Positions 8,934 through 17,253 of a stretch of 64,000 nucleotides of DNA are shown in pieces. Numbering within the stretch: the first letter of the stretch is position 1; each line of letters opens with the position of its first letter. This DNA is from Lachnospiraceae bacterium. Its GTDB lineage: Bacteria > Bacillota > Clostridia > Lachnospirales > Lachnospiraceae. The DNA lies in NCBI GenBank assembly GCA_015056815.1, contig SVFN01000012.1, positions 42,853-106,852 on the forward strand, given 5' to 3'. The notes beneath the pieces are model-generated. The model searched no databases. It saw nothing but the letters and a program-made list of their open reading frames with translations, and had not been told where the DNA came from. The translations under genes and the position numbers were made by a program.

Positions 8934-10019
8934 GTGTCAAGAGTTTACAACTTTTCAGCAGGTCCCGCAGTTTTACCTGAAGAAGTATTAAAAGAAGCTG
9001 CAGATGAGATGTTAGATTATAAGGGCAGTGGCATGTCGGTAATGGAGATGAGCCATCGTTCGAAGGTCTATGACAACATTATCAAGGAAGCCGAAGCAGA
9101 CTTGAGGGATCTGATGAATATTCCTGACAACTACAAGGTACTGTTTTTACAGGGGGGAGCCAGCCAGCAGTTTGCTATGATTCCTATGAATCTGATGAAG
9201 AACAAAAAGGCAGCCTACATTGTAACCGGACAGTGGGCGAAAAAAGCATACCAGGAGGCAAAGATCTACGGAGATGCCGTTGAAGTGGCTTCCTCTGCAG
9301 ATAAGACATTTTCTTATATCCCGGACTGTTCCGACCTGGATATTCCGGAGGATGCAGATTATGTTTATATCTGTGAGAACAATACGATTTATGGTACCAA
9401 ATACCATACACTTCCCAATACCAAGGGACATACACTGGTAGCAGATGTTTCATCCTGCTTTTTATCAGAGCCGGTAGACGTTGAGAAATACGGCGTGATC
9501 TACGGTGGTGTCCAGAAGAATATCGGACCGGCCGGTGTCGTGATCGTGATCATCCGCGAGGATCTGATCACGGAAGATGTGCTTCCGGGAACTCCTACCA
9601 TGTTGAAATATAAGATCCATGCAGACAATGATTCTTTATACAATACACCGCCTGCATATGGCATTTATATCTGTGGCAAGGTGTTTAAGTGGATCAAGAA
9701 AATGGGTGGTCTTTCGGCAATGAAAGAGCACAATGAGAAAAAAGCAAAAATTCTGTATGATTTTCTGGATGAGAGCAAACTCTTTAAGGGAACGGTTGTG
9801 AAGGAGGATCGCTCCCTGATGAATGTTCCGTTTGTGACAGGTGACGCGGATCTGGATGCGAAGTTTGTGGCAGAAGCTAAGGCCGCAGGCTTTGAGAACC
9901 TGAAAGGACATCGCAGTGTCGGCGGAATGAGAGCCAGCATTTACAATGCAATGCCGATCGAGGGTGTTGAAAAGTTAGTAGAATTCATGAAGAAATTTGA
10001 AGCAGAGAACTTAAAATAA
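8934..10019 (+). CDS. serC: Phosphoserine aminotransferase
   Basis: PLP enzyme converting 3-phosphohydroxypyruvate and glutamate to phosphoserine and 2-oxoglutarate. The 361 residues match the family. The start is a GTG with AGGAGG 8 bases upstream, giving the typical N-terminus SRVYNFSAGPAVLPEEVL. FLQGGASQQFAMIPMN near 68-80 and the PLP lysine in YGGVQKNIGPAGVV near 195 are diagnostic, and the C-terminus has GHRSVGGMRASIYNAMP. It is followed 16 bases later by serA, so two consecutive steps of serine synthesis are co-expressed. serB is not in the window. Confidence 0.96.
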   Translation: MSRVYNFSAGPAVLPEEVLKEAADEMLDYKGSGMSVMEMSHRSKVYDNIIKEAEADLRDLMNIPDNYKVLFLQGGASQQFAMIPMNLMKNKKAAYIVTGQWAKKAYQEAKIYGDAVEVASSADKTFSYIPDCSDLDIPEDADYVYICENNTIYGTKYHTLPNTKGHTLVADVSSCFLSEPVDVEKYGVIYGGVQKNIGPAGVVIVIIREDLITEDVLPGTPTMLKYKIHADNDSLYNTPPAYGIYICGKVFKWIKKMGGLSAMKEHNEKKAKILYDFLDESKLFKGTVVKEDRSLMNVPFVTGDADLDAKFVAEAKAAGFENLKGHRSVGGMRASIYNAMPIEGVEKLVEFMKKFEAENLK

Positions 10020-10035
10020 AGAAAGAGGGAAGATT

Positions 10036-11199
10036 ATGTTTCAGTATCATTGCTTAAATCCGATCGCAGAAGTGGGACTTTCCATTTTTTCTGACGATTA
10101 TAAAAAGACAGAGAACGTAAACGAGGCGCAGGGAATTCTGGTCAGGAGTGCTTCCATGCATGAAATGGAACTTCCGGATTCCTTACTGGCGGTGGCAAGA
10201 GCAGGTGCCGGAGTGAACAATATCCCGCTTGACAAATGTGCGCAGAAAGGTATCGTGGTATTCAATACACCCGGTGCGAATGCGAACGGCGTAAAGGAGC
10301 TTGTGATCGCAGGTATGCTTCTTGCAAGCCGTGATCTGACAGGTGGTATCGAGTGGGTGAAATCTGCAGCAGGAGATCCTGATATTGCAAAGAAAGCGGA
10401 AAAAGAAAAGAAAAAATTTGCCGGAAATGAGATCGCAGGCAAAAAGCTCGGTGTCATCGGTCTTGGCGCGATCGGCGTAAAAGTGGCAAATGCAGCAGTT
10501 CGCCTTGGTATGGAGGTATATGGATATGACCCGTATCTTTCTGTGAATGCGGCATGGAATCTGAAAAAAGAGACAAAACATGTTTTAAATGTGGATGAGA
10601 TTTATGAGGAGTGTGATTACATCACGATCCACGTACCGCTTTTAGATTCCACAAGAGGTATGATCGGGAAAGAAGCGATTAATAAGATGAAAGACGGTGT
10701 TGTGATCTTAAACTATGCACGAGATGTACTGGTGGATGAAGAGGCGGTACTGGAAGGGATCGCAAACGGTAAGATTGCCAGATATATGTCGGATTTTGCC
10801 AATCCTACTACTGCAGGCAAAGAGGGATGCATCGTTACCCCTCATCTGGGAGCTTCCACAGAGGAGAGCGAAGATAACTGTGCAGTGATGGCAGTAGAGG
10901 AGTTAAAGGATTACCTGGAAAACGGCAATATCAAAAACAGTGTGAACTATCCGGCACTGGATATGGGTGTTTGTGCACAGGCAGGACGTGTGGCGATCTT
11001 TCATAAAAACGTGGCAAATATGCTGACGAAATTTACAGCCTGTTTCGGTGACGAAGGAATCAACATTATGGATATGTCAAGCAAATCCCGTGGAGAAGTG
11101 GCATATACCATGCTGGATCTGGAGTCAGCTGCGACACAGGAGATCATGGATAAACTGGCGGCTATTGACGGTGTGTTCCGTGTAAGAGTAGTCAAATAA
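10036..11199 (+). CDS. serA: D-3-phosphoglycerate dehydrogenase
   Basis: Oxidises 3-phosphoglycerate to 3-phosphohydroxypyruvate with NAD+, committing carbon to serine. The 387 residues contain the substrate/NAD domain (RAGAGVNNIPLDKC near 55; Rossmann GVIGLGAIGVKVANAA near 140; NYARDVLVDEEAVL near 230; the catalytic His in VTPHLGASTEES near 275) and a short C-terminal ACT-like domain (about 318-387, FGDEGINIMDMSSKSRGEVAYTM split around 340), which suggests feedback by serine. It is the second gene of the serC operon and ends just before a strong terminator. Confidence 0.95.
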   Translation: MFQYHCLNPIAEVGLSIFSDDYKKTENVNEAQGILVRSASMHEMELPDSLLAVARAGAGVNNIPLDKCAQKGIVVFNTPGANANGVKELVIAGMLLASRDLTGGIEWVKSAAGDPDIAKKAEKEKKKFAGNEIAGKKLGVIGLGAIGVKVANAAVRLGMEVYGYDPYLSVNAAWNLKKETKHVLNVDEIYEECDYITIHVPLLDSTRGMIGKEAINKMKDGVVILNYARDVLVDEEAVLEGIANGKIARYMSDFANPTTAGKEGCIVTPHLGASTEESEDNCAVMAVEELKDYLENGNIKNSVNYPALDMGVCAQAGRVAIFHKNVANMLTKFTACFGDEGINIMDMSSKSRGEVAYTMLDLESAATQEIMDKLAAIDGVFRVRVVK

Positions 11200-11217
11200 T
11201 GACAGGACAAAAGAAAA

Positions 11218-11242
11218 CGGCGGAGTGATCCGCCGCTTTTTT
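11218..11242 (+). terminator. Intrinsic terminator after serA
   Basis: Perfect stem CGGCGGA / TCCGCCG with a GTGA loop (11218-11235), followed by C and six T. Confidence 0.92.
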
Positions 11243-11279
11243 ATGCACGATTGTTGTCCGGTTGGATGATCGGATGTGA

Positions 11280-11561
11280 TCAATAGGGAGATTTGGCAAA
11301 ATCAATCGTGCCAAAATCCGCAAAATCATTGTCGAATTCATTGCTTCTGGCAACGCTTGCCTCCGAAGCAAGATCCATATAGCGGATAAACACATCTTCC
11401 AGGGAACTTCCTGTCTCTCCTGCGATTTCTTCCATTATGGGACGAAGATATTCGATCTGCTCGGAGATCGGGGTAACGCGGGGATCCGGATTGATATCCT
11501 TCATCACCTTATTGGAAAATTCTGTAATGCGGTCTAAGAAGAGTTTGTCTTCATTTGTCAT
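11280..11561 (-). CDS. Small acidic protein of unknown function
   Basis: Not recognised. The reverse strand reads 93 residues from the ATG at 11561 (MTNEDKLFLDRITEF), with AAGGA about 12 bases upstream; a GTG at 11573 would add four residues but overlaps that site. The protein is acidic and mostly helical by eye, with no membrane segment, cysteines or catalytic motif. It converges on serA and is separated from it by the serA terminator. The gene on its other side is divergent. The coherent start, ribosome site and isolated position support a real gene, but no role can be inferred. Confidence 0.6.
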   Translation of the reverse strand: MTNEDKLFLDRITEFSNKVMKDINPDPRVTPISEQIEYLRPIMEEIAGETGSSLEDVFIRYMDLASEASVARSNEFDNDFADFGTIDFAKSPY

Positions 11562-11739
11562 TCTGATTTTCACTTCCTTTTTATGAGATATTTCAAATGA
11601 TCATTGCTCCATGACGGCATATAAGCCGTATTTATACACCTGAACAAGGGATAGTCTAACACGTTTTGACGGACTTTTCAAGAATGACAAAAATGAGAGC
11701 GGATTTTTTTGAAAAAAAATGAAAAATTACAAAATTGTA

Positions 11740-11768
11740 TTTACATCACTTTGTTTCATTGTTAAACT
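11740..11768 (+). promoter_or_regulatory. Promoter for the TOPRIM-helicase gene
   Basis: TTTACA (11740-11745), 17 bases, TAAACT (11763-11768), 69 bases upstream of the start at 11837. Confidence 0.55.
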
Positions 11769-11836
11769 ATATCTATGGGAGTTTATGAGGGCAAGATGCC
11801 CTGTGAGACTAATTGACAAAGAAAGGGTTTGATACT

Positions 11837-13477
11837 ATGGATGGTATTGGAAACAACAATGAAAAAGCTGTGAAAAACGATTATAGTGAATTTATCCAGC
11901 AGGCCAAAACAGCATTGGGAAGCAACGAGGAAGCGATTGCTTTTCTGAGGGGGCTCGGTCTGAAAGACGAGACGATCGTTCGTTGTAATCTGGGTTTTCA
12001 TGAAGGACATATCATAGTTCCTTATAATGGAGCCAATACATATTATATGAAGTATGCCATGGATTCGTCCAGAGCGAATAAGGCAGCATCCGGACCGGCG
12101 ATGGATAACAGCCAGGGGATCGATACTTTTTACAATTCCGGCGTACTGAAAAACGGCGGTGTGATCTTTGTGGTGGAAAGTGCATTCTGTGCACTCAGTA
12201 TTTTCCAGTGCGGCGGCAGGGCGATCGCGATCAACACCTCTGAAAATGTTAAGATCTTAATGTCGATATTAGAGGGGAAAGACAATTTTGACGGTATCTT
12301 TATCCTTTCTTTAAACAATGATCCTTCCAGCAAGGCAAACCAGAAGCTGTTTATGGATTTTTTGGCACAGCATGAGATTCCTTATATTGATGAGAACCTT
12401 GCGGGAGATTATCTGACACCCAACGAGATGCTTCAGAATAATCCGGAAGGATTTTTAAGAGTCGTCGGCGAATTGAAAAGACGTGCGCAGACCTTGATGG
12501 ATACACAGAAAAAAGCGGACAACGTAAAATCTTATCTGGAATCAAAGCTTGGGAAGGATATGCAGTATTATATTGCCAATAAGGCAAAACTTACCGGCTA
12601 TGAGGAGCTTGATAAACTGTCCGGAGGCTTACAGGCAGGTGTTTATATTCTTGGAGGGCTGGGCTCTTCCGGCAAGACTACTTTCCTGAATCAGATGTCG
12701 GACCAGATCGCACAATCCGGAGAACAGGTGTTGTATTTTTCCATGGAGCAGAGCATCCTGGGGCTGGTCAGCAAGAGTGTGGCCAGAGAGGCTTATCTGT
12801 CCGGTGAAGAGGAGACATTGACCAGTGTTCAGCTTCGGACGGGAGAATCCGCTAAATTTAATATCTATCTGCAGAAATATTACAACCGAGTGTCTACAAA
12901 CTTAAGTATCATCGAATGTGAAGCCGACTTCGATATAGTGGCACTGGAAGAATATGTGGACAAATTTATCAAAAAGACGCAGAAGTGTCCGGTGGTTGTG
13001 ATCGATTACTATCAGGCGTTTGAAGGAAACGTGTCCGCACTCAGAAGACTGTCCCGCAAATACAAAGTGCCGATCCTGGTCGCTTACGGACTGCCGAGAA
13101 AAGAGTATACGCAGTCCACAGACCTTGAGAAATTTTCGGATGTTGAATACAGTGCGGACGTGATCTGGGTGCTGCAGCTGAAGATGCTGACAGAAGATAT
13201 TTATGAAAGAGAGACGGAGGAAAAGAGCAGAAAGAAGATCCTTGATTATGAAGTCCGCAAATCTCCCAGGCTTATGCAGCTTATGTGTTTAAAAAACCGG
13301 TATGGATCCAGATACAGTGTGGAATATGAGTATTTTGCACAGAATGACTGCTTCAAAGAAGCAACCGCTGTGGTGGAAGAATTAACAGAATCCGCTGGTG
13401 CAGCAGCCTCTTATAAGAACAGCCAGATACCGGAGTGGGTATTAAAGAATTATCAGAAGAGTCTGAATAAAGAATAA
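11837..13477 (+). CDS. TOPRIM and DnaB-like RecA-fold ATPase protein
   Basis: A 546-residue protein resembling the primase-helicase layout of phage T7 gp4 and Twinkle, without a zinc domain. Residues about 110-200 look like a TOPRIM fold: VIFVVESAFCALSIFQCGG holds the conserved Glu, and FILSLNNDPSSKAN holds the acidic loop. From about 245 a DnaB-type motor follows: Walker A GGLGSSGKTTFL, YFSMEQS (Glu of motif 1a), VVVIDYYQAF (Walker B) and LKNRYGSRY (the DnaB RNG motif). Motif H3, normally SQLNR in DnaB, reads YGLPR, so the conserved Gln is lost. The start at 11837 has AAGGG 9 bases upstream. It stands between its own promoter and a hairpin, with no phage genes beside it. Activity is inferred only. 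Confidence 0.75.
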   Translation: MDGIGNNNEKAVKNDYSEFIQQAKTALGSNEEAIAFLRGLGLKDETIVRCNLGFHEGHIIVPYNGANTYYMKYAMDSSRANKAASGPAMDNSQGIDTFYNSGVLKNGGVIFVVESAFCALSIFQCGGRAIAINTSENVKILMSILEGKDNFDGIFILSLNNDPSSKANQKLFMDFLAQHEIPYIDENLAGDYLTPNEMLQNNPEGFLRVVGELKRRAQTLMDTQKKADNVKSYLESKLGKDMQYYIANKAKLTGYEELDKLSGGLQAGVYILGGLGSSGKTTFLNQMSDQIAQSGEQVLYFSMEQSILGLVSKSVAREAYLSGEEETLTSVQLRTGESAKFNIYLQKYYNRVSTNLSIIECEADFDIVALEEYVDKFIKKTQKCPVVVIDYYQAFEGNVSALRRLSRKYKVPILVAYGLPRKEYTQSTDLEKFSDVEYSADVIWVLQLKMLTEDIYERETEEKSRKKILDYEVRKSPRLMQLMCLKNRYGSRYSVEYEYFAQNDCFKEATAVVEELTESAGAAASYKNSQIPEWVLKNYQKSLNKE

Positions 13478-13480
13478 AAT

Positions 13481-13504
13481 TAAGCGCCGGACCTCCGGCG
13501 CTTA
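13481..13504. other. Perfect intercistronic hairpin before glgB
   Basis: TAAGCGCCGGA / TCCGGCGCTTA with a two-base CC centre, 11 perfect pairs. No T-run follows on the plus strand, so it is either a weak terminator, a processing or stability hairpin, or part of the glgB leader. It ends 24 bases before the glgB start. Confidence 0.75.
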
Positions 13505-13528
13505 GCTATGACAGAAAGAGGGAAAACT

Positions 13529-16252
13529 ATGAACAAAAAACTATATAAACTGATGAACTGGCCGGAGATCGAAGCAATCGTATACGCAGAGGAGGACAAT
13601 CCGCACAGACTGTTAGGCGCACATAGTGTGCCGGGAGGGACATTGGTACAGTTCTATTATCCGGGAGCTGTCAGGGCAACTGTACTGACGGAAGAAGAGG
13701 CATTCCCGATGGACCTTGCGGACGAGGAAGGTTTTTTTGCAGCATTGCTTCCGAAAATGACAGACTTGTCTTATACTGTGGAGGTTACGCTGGAAGACAA
13801 CACCAAACTCGAGATTACCGATCCTTATCAGTTTGATCCGGTGATCACGAAGAAGGATACCGAGCGCTTTGCCAAGGGGCATCATTATGAGATCTATCAG
13901 CTGCTTGGCGCACACGTGATGGAAGTAAAAGGTGTTAAGGGCGTGCTCTTTGCAGTGTGGGCACCGAATGCCATGCGTGTGAGTGTGGTCGGTGACTTTA
14001 ATGACTGGGACGGAAGAACGCATCAGATGCGGAGACTTTGGGATTCCGGTATTTTTGAATTATTTGTTCCGGCTGCGAAGGAAGGGGATTGCTACAAATT
14101 TGAGATCTGCATCAAGGGAGGACTTACCTTCTTAAAATCGGATCCGTATGCATTCAAGAGTCAGTTGAGACCGGATACGGCATCGATCGTAGCAGACGCA
14201 CAGAAGTTTGCCTGGTCTGACGATGACTGGATCAGTCAAAGAGAGAAAAAGGCAGCGATAGAGACACCTGTCAGTATTTATGAACTGTATCTGGGGTCTT
14301 TTGGGCGCAAAGTGCCCGACAAAGAAGAGGATGCACAGGAAGGGAATCCTTACTTGAACTATCGGGAACTGGCGCCTTTAGTGGCGCAGTATGTGAAGGA
14401 GATGGGATATACCCACATTGAACTGATGCCGGTGATGGAACATCCGTATGACGGTTCCTGGGGGTATCAGACCATTGGATATTATGCGCCGACGGCCCGT
14501 TACGGAAGTCCTGATGATTTTAAGTTTTTCATGGATACCATGCATAAGAATGGGATCGGTGTCATTCTCGACTGGGTACCGGCACATTTTCCGAAGGATT
14601 CCAACGGCCTTGCAGAGTTTGACGGCACTTGTCTGTATGAGCACGCAGATCCCAGAAAAGGCGTACATCCGCACTGGGGGACGCTGATCTTTAATTATGG
14701 AAGACCGGAAGTGGCAAATTACCTTGTGGCCAACGTGCTCTACTGGATCCGGGAATTTCATGCAGATGGTATCCGTATGGATGCTGTGGCTTCGATGCTG
14801 TATCTGGATTATGGAAGAGGACCGGGACAGTGGGTTCCCAATATGTATGGCGGCAAGGAAAATCTGGAAGCGATCGAGATGATCAAACAGATCAACAGTC
14901 TGGTTCACAAAGAGGCAAAAGGAGTACTGATGATTGCTGAGGAATCAACGGCATGGCCGAAGGTGACCGGCGATATCAAAGAGGACGGCCTTGGATTTGA
15001 CTTGAAGTGGAACATGGGCTGGATGAATGACTTTGTGGAATATATGAGACAGGATCCGCTGTTCAGAAGCGGGCACCATGGAGAACTGACTTTTAGCATG
15101 ATCTATCAGTACAGTGAAAGATTTGTTCTGATCTTTTCGCATGATGAAGTGGTTCATGGCAAGTCCTCCATGATCGGTAAGATGCCCGGTGAGATCGAAG
15201 ACAAATATAGGAATCTGCGTGTGGCTTACGGCTATATGATGATGCATCCCGGCAAGAAGCTCATATTTATGGGACAGGATATCGCAGAGTTTGATGAGTG
15301 GAACGAAAACCGTTCCGTGGAATGGGATCTTCTGAAATATGAGGATCATAAGAATATACAAAACTATATGAAAGCGCTGAATGCATTTTATAAAGAGAAT
15401 CCGGCTCTTTATGAGTTGGATGATGAGGCGGAAGGCTTTGAATGGATCAACAATATTTCAGCGAATGAAAATGTGATCGTATTCCTCAGAAAGACAAAAG
15501 ATCAGAAAGACACTCTGCTTGTGGTATGCAATTTTGCAAATGAGGCAAGACAGGAGTATACCGTCGGTGTTCCCTATACCGGTAAATATAAAGAGATATT
15601 CAATTCTGATGCGAAGGAATTCGGCGGAGAAGGTCTTTGCAATAAAGGGATGATCTCCAGTACCGAGAGAGAATGGGATGACAGGGATGATTCCATCACC
15701 TTTAAGATGCCGCCCCTTTGTGTGCAGGTGTTTTCTTATACACCTTTTACCAAAGAAGAGCAGGTGGAGATCGAACATCGAAAGGAAGCAGCACGCAAAC
15801 GCAAGGAGACTCTGAAAAAGTTGCAGGAAGCAAAGGAAGCTGTTATGCAGATGCGTGAGGCGAAGGAAGAAGCAGTCAGACAGGCGGAGGATGCGATTGG
15901 CAGGGCAATAGATATGGAGCGCAGGGCTGCCGAGGCCAGAAAACAGGCGGAGGATCTGAAGAATAAAGAAAGGGATCTCGAGAAGCTTGTCGAGGCAGGA
16001 GAGAAAGAGGTTGCCAGGATCGAGAAGAGCATTGAAGAACACGACAAGGCAGAGGCAAAACGCACAGGGAAGAATATGCCAGACGACAAGAAAGAGCCTG
16101 ACGAAAAGGCACAGGCTTCCGCTGTTTCGAAAAAAACGACGGCGAAAAAGAAAACGACTGCGGCAAAGAAAACAACAGTAACCAAAAAAGCGGCCGGAAC
16201 CAAGACAGCAACATCGCAAAAGAAGACGGAAGAAGAGAAAAAAGAGCAGTAG
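13529..16252 (+). CDS. glgB: 1,4-alpha-glucan branching enzyme with coiled-coil and lysine-rich tail
   Basis: Makes alpha-1,6 branches in glycogen. The start at 13529 has AGAGGG upstream, giving 907 residues where the family usually has 630-750. Residues 1-110 are the N1 module, about 120-215 a CBM48 (FAVWAPNAMRVSVVGDFNDWDG), and about 240-640 the GH13 barrel: HPYDGSWGYQTIGYYAP, nucleophile Asp in DGIRMDAVASM, acid Glu in MIAEESTAWP, and Asp in FSHDEVVHGK. A beta domain ends near 740 (PPLCVQVFSY). The remaining 165 residues are extra: a charged coiled coil (about 745-845, EAKEAVMQMREAKEEAVRQ-like heptads) and a Lys/Thr/Ala tail (AKKKTTAAKKTTVTKKAA) like bacterial histone-H1-type tails. No other glg gene is adjacent. 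Confidence 0.95.
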   Translation: MNKKLYKLMNWPEIEAIVYAEEDNPHRLLGAHSVPGGTLVQFYYPGAVRATVLTEEEAFPMDLADEEGFFAALLPKMTDLSYTVEVTLEDNTKLEITDPYQFDPVITKKDTERFAKGHHYEIYQLLGAHVMEVKGVKGVLFAVWAPNAMRVSVVGDFNDWDGRTHQMRRLWDSGIFELFVPAAKEGDCYKFEICIKGGLTFLKSDPYAFKSQLRPDTASIVADAQKFAWSDDDWISQREKKAAIETPVSIYELYLGSFGRKVPDKEEDAQEGNPYLNYRELAPLVAQYVKEMGYTHIELMPVMEHPYDGSWGYQTIGYYAPTARYGSPDDFKFFMDTMHKNGIGVILDWVPAHFPKDSNGLAEFDGTCLYEHADPRKGVHPHWGTLIFNYGRPEVANYLVANVLYWIREFHADGIRMDAVASMLYLDYGRGPGQWVPNMYGGKENLEAIEMIKQINSLVHKEAKGVLMIAEESTAWPKVTGDIKEDGLGFDLKWNMGWMNDFVEYMRQDPLFRSGHHGELTFSMIYQYSERFVLIFSHDEVVHGKSSMIGKMPGEIEDKYRNLRVAYGYMMMHPGKKLIFMGQDIAEFDEWNENRSVEWDLLKYEDHKNIQNYMKALNAFYKENPALYELDDEAEGFEWINNISANENVIVFLRKTKDQKDTLLVVCNFANEARQEYTVGVPYTGKYKEIFNSDAKEFGGEGLCNKGMISSTEREWDDRDDSITFKMPPLCVQVFSYTPFTKEEQVEIEHRKEAARKRKETLKKLQEAKEAVMQMREAKEEAVRQAEDAIGRAIDMERRAAEARKQAEDLKNKERDLEKLVEAGEKEVARIEKSIEEHDKAEAKRTGKNMPDDKKEPDEKAQASAVSKKTTAKKKTTAAKKTTVTKKAAGTKTATSQKKTEEEKKEQ

Positions 16253-16320
16253 GAAAAGAGACAGGACAAAAGAAGAATTAATTGTAACAAAAAACAGAAT
16301 GATCATGAGGAGTTATCACT

Positions 16321-17253
16321 ATGTTTACAGACAGGATACTGTTAACAGCAGGACTGGAGGGAGCCGCTGATACGATCAATGAGGCGCTGGAGGCGGCAAA
16401 TCTGCAGGATGTGCAGAAAAAGATCAGCATATTTGAAAAGTTTCTGCAGGAACTTCCGCAGAAAGCGTTAAATCTGGGCGTCAGGGTCGTGCTTGCCCTG
16501 CTGGTGTTTGTGGTTGGCGGGCAGATTATCAAACTGATCCGCAAGATTCTGAAAAAATCGCTGATCAGGGCAGGGGCAGATACAGGCGTGATTCAGTTTT
16601 TGGATTCATTGATAAAGGCCGTATTATATGTGATCCTGATCATGATGATCGGTACCAGCTTTGGGCTGGATGCAGCAAGCGTCATTGCAGTGGTCGGTTC
16701 GGCGGGAGTCGCTGTCGGCCTTGCGCTGCAGGGAAGCCTTTCCAATTTTGCGGGCGGAGTTTTGATCCTGCTTTTGAAGCCGTTTAAGGTTGGAGATTAT
16801 ATCATTGAGGATACGAAGGGAAATGAGGGAGTTGTTTCGGAAATCCAGCTTTTTTATACGAAGCTGACGACACCGGATGACCGGATCGTGGTTTTGCCAA
16901 ACGGGACACTGGCAAATTCAAGTCTGACAAATGTGACAACTACTTATAAGAGGCGCCTGACAGTACAGGTCGGAATCTCTTATCGGGCGGATCTGAAAAA
17001 AGCAAAACAGGTCATGCACGATGCTGTTTCTGCCGATGCGGGTGTACTGAAGGAAGAACCTGTCGTGACCTTTGTGGATGAGCTTGGCGATTCGGCAGTG
17101 GTGCTTGGCACCCATTGTTATGTGCGCAATGAAGATTACTGGAGTGTCAGATGGCGTCTGCTGGAGGAGATCAAGCTGGCATTTGATGAAGAAGGAGTAG
17201 AGATTCCTTATCCGCAGCTTGATGTACATATGAGCAAGGAGATGACTGAATGA
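16321..17253 (+). CDS. mscS: Small-conductance mechanosensitive channel, MscS family
   Basis: Opens under membrane tension to release solutes in osmotic downshock. The 310 residues have an amphipathic N-terminus (1-50), membrane helices near 53-75 and 95-120, and the pore helix with the Ala/Gly pattern VGSAGVAVGLALQGSLSNFA near 123-142. The MscS beta domain follows (LLLKPFKVGDYI, VLPNGTLANSSLTN), then a cytoplasmic alpha/beta vestibule. The ribosome site is GAGG about 10 bases upstream. The TGA stop overlaps the ATG of the next gene (ATGA at 17250-17253), so the repeat protein downstream is translationally coupled and may act with this channel. Confidence 0.94.
   Translation: MFTDRILLTAGLEGAADTINEALEAANLQDVQKKISIFEKFLQELPQKALNLGVRVVLALLVFVVGGQIIKLIRKILKKSLIRAGADTGVIQFLDSLIKAVLYVILIMMIGTSFGLDAASVIAVVGSAGVAVGLALQGSLSNFAGGVLILLLKPFKVGDYIIEDTKGNEGVVSEIQLFYTKLTTPDDRIVVLPNGTLANSSLTNVTTTYKRRLTVQVGISYRADLKKAKQVMHDAVSADAGVLKEEPVVTFVDELGDSAVVLGTHCYVRNEDYWSVRWRLLEEIKLAFDEEGVEIPYPQLDVHMSKEMTE

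Noticed and set aside
15458..16306. Long minus-strand frame rich in Phe, Leu and Cys opposite the glgB tail
   Set aside because: Antisense to a lysine/glutamate-rich coding region, which automatically gives such frames; no start signals.
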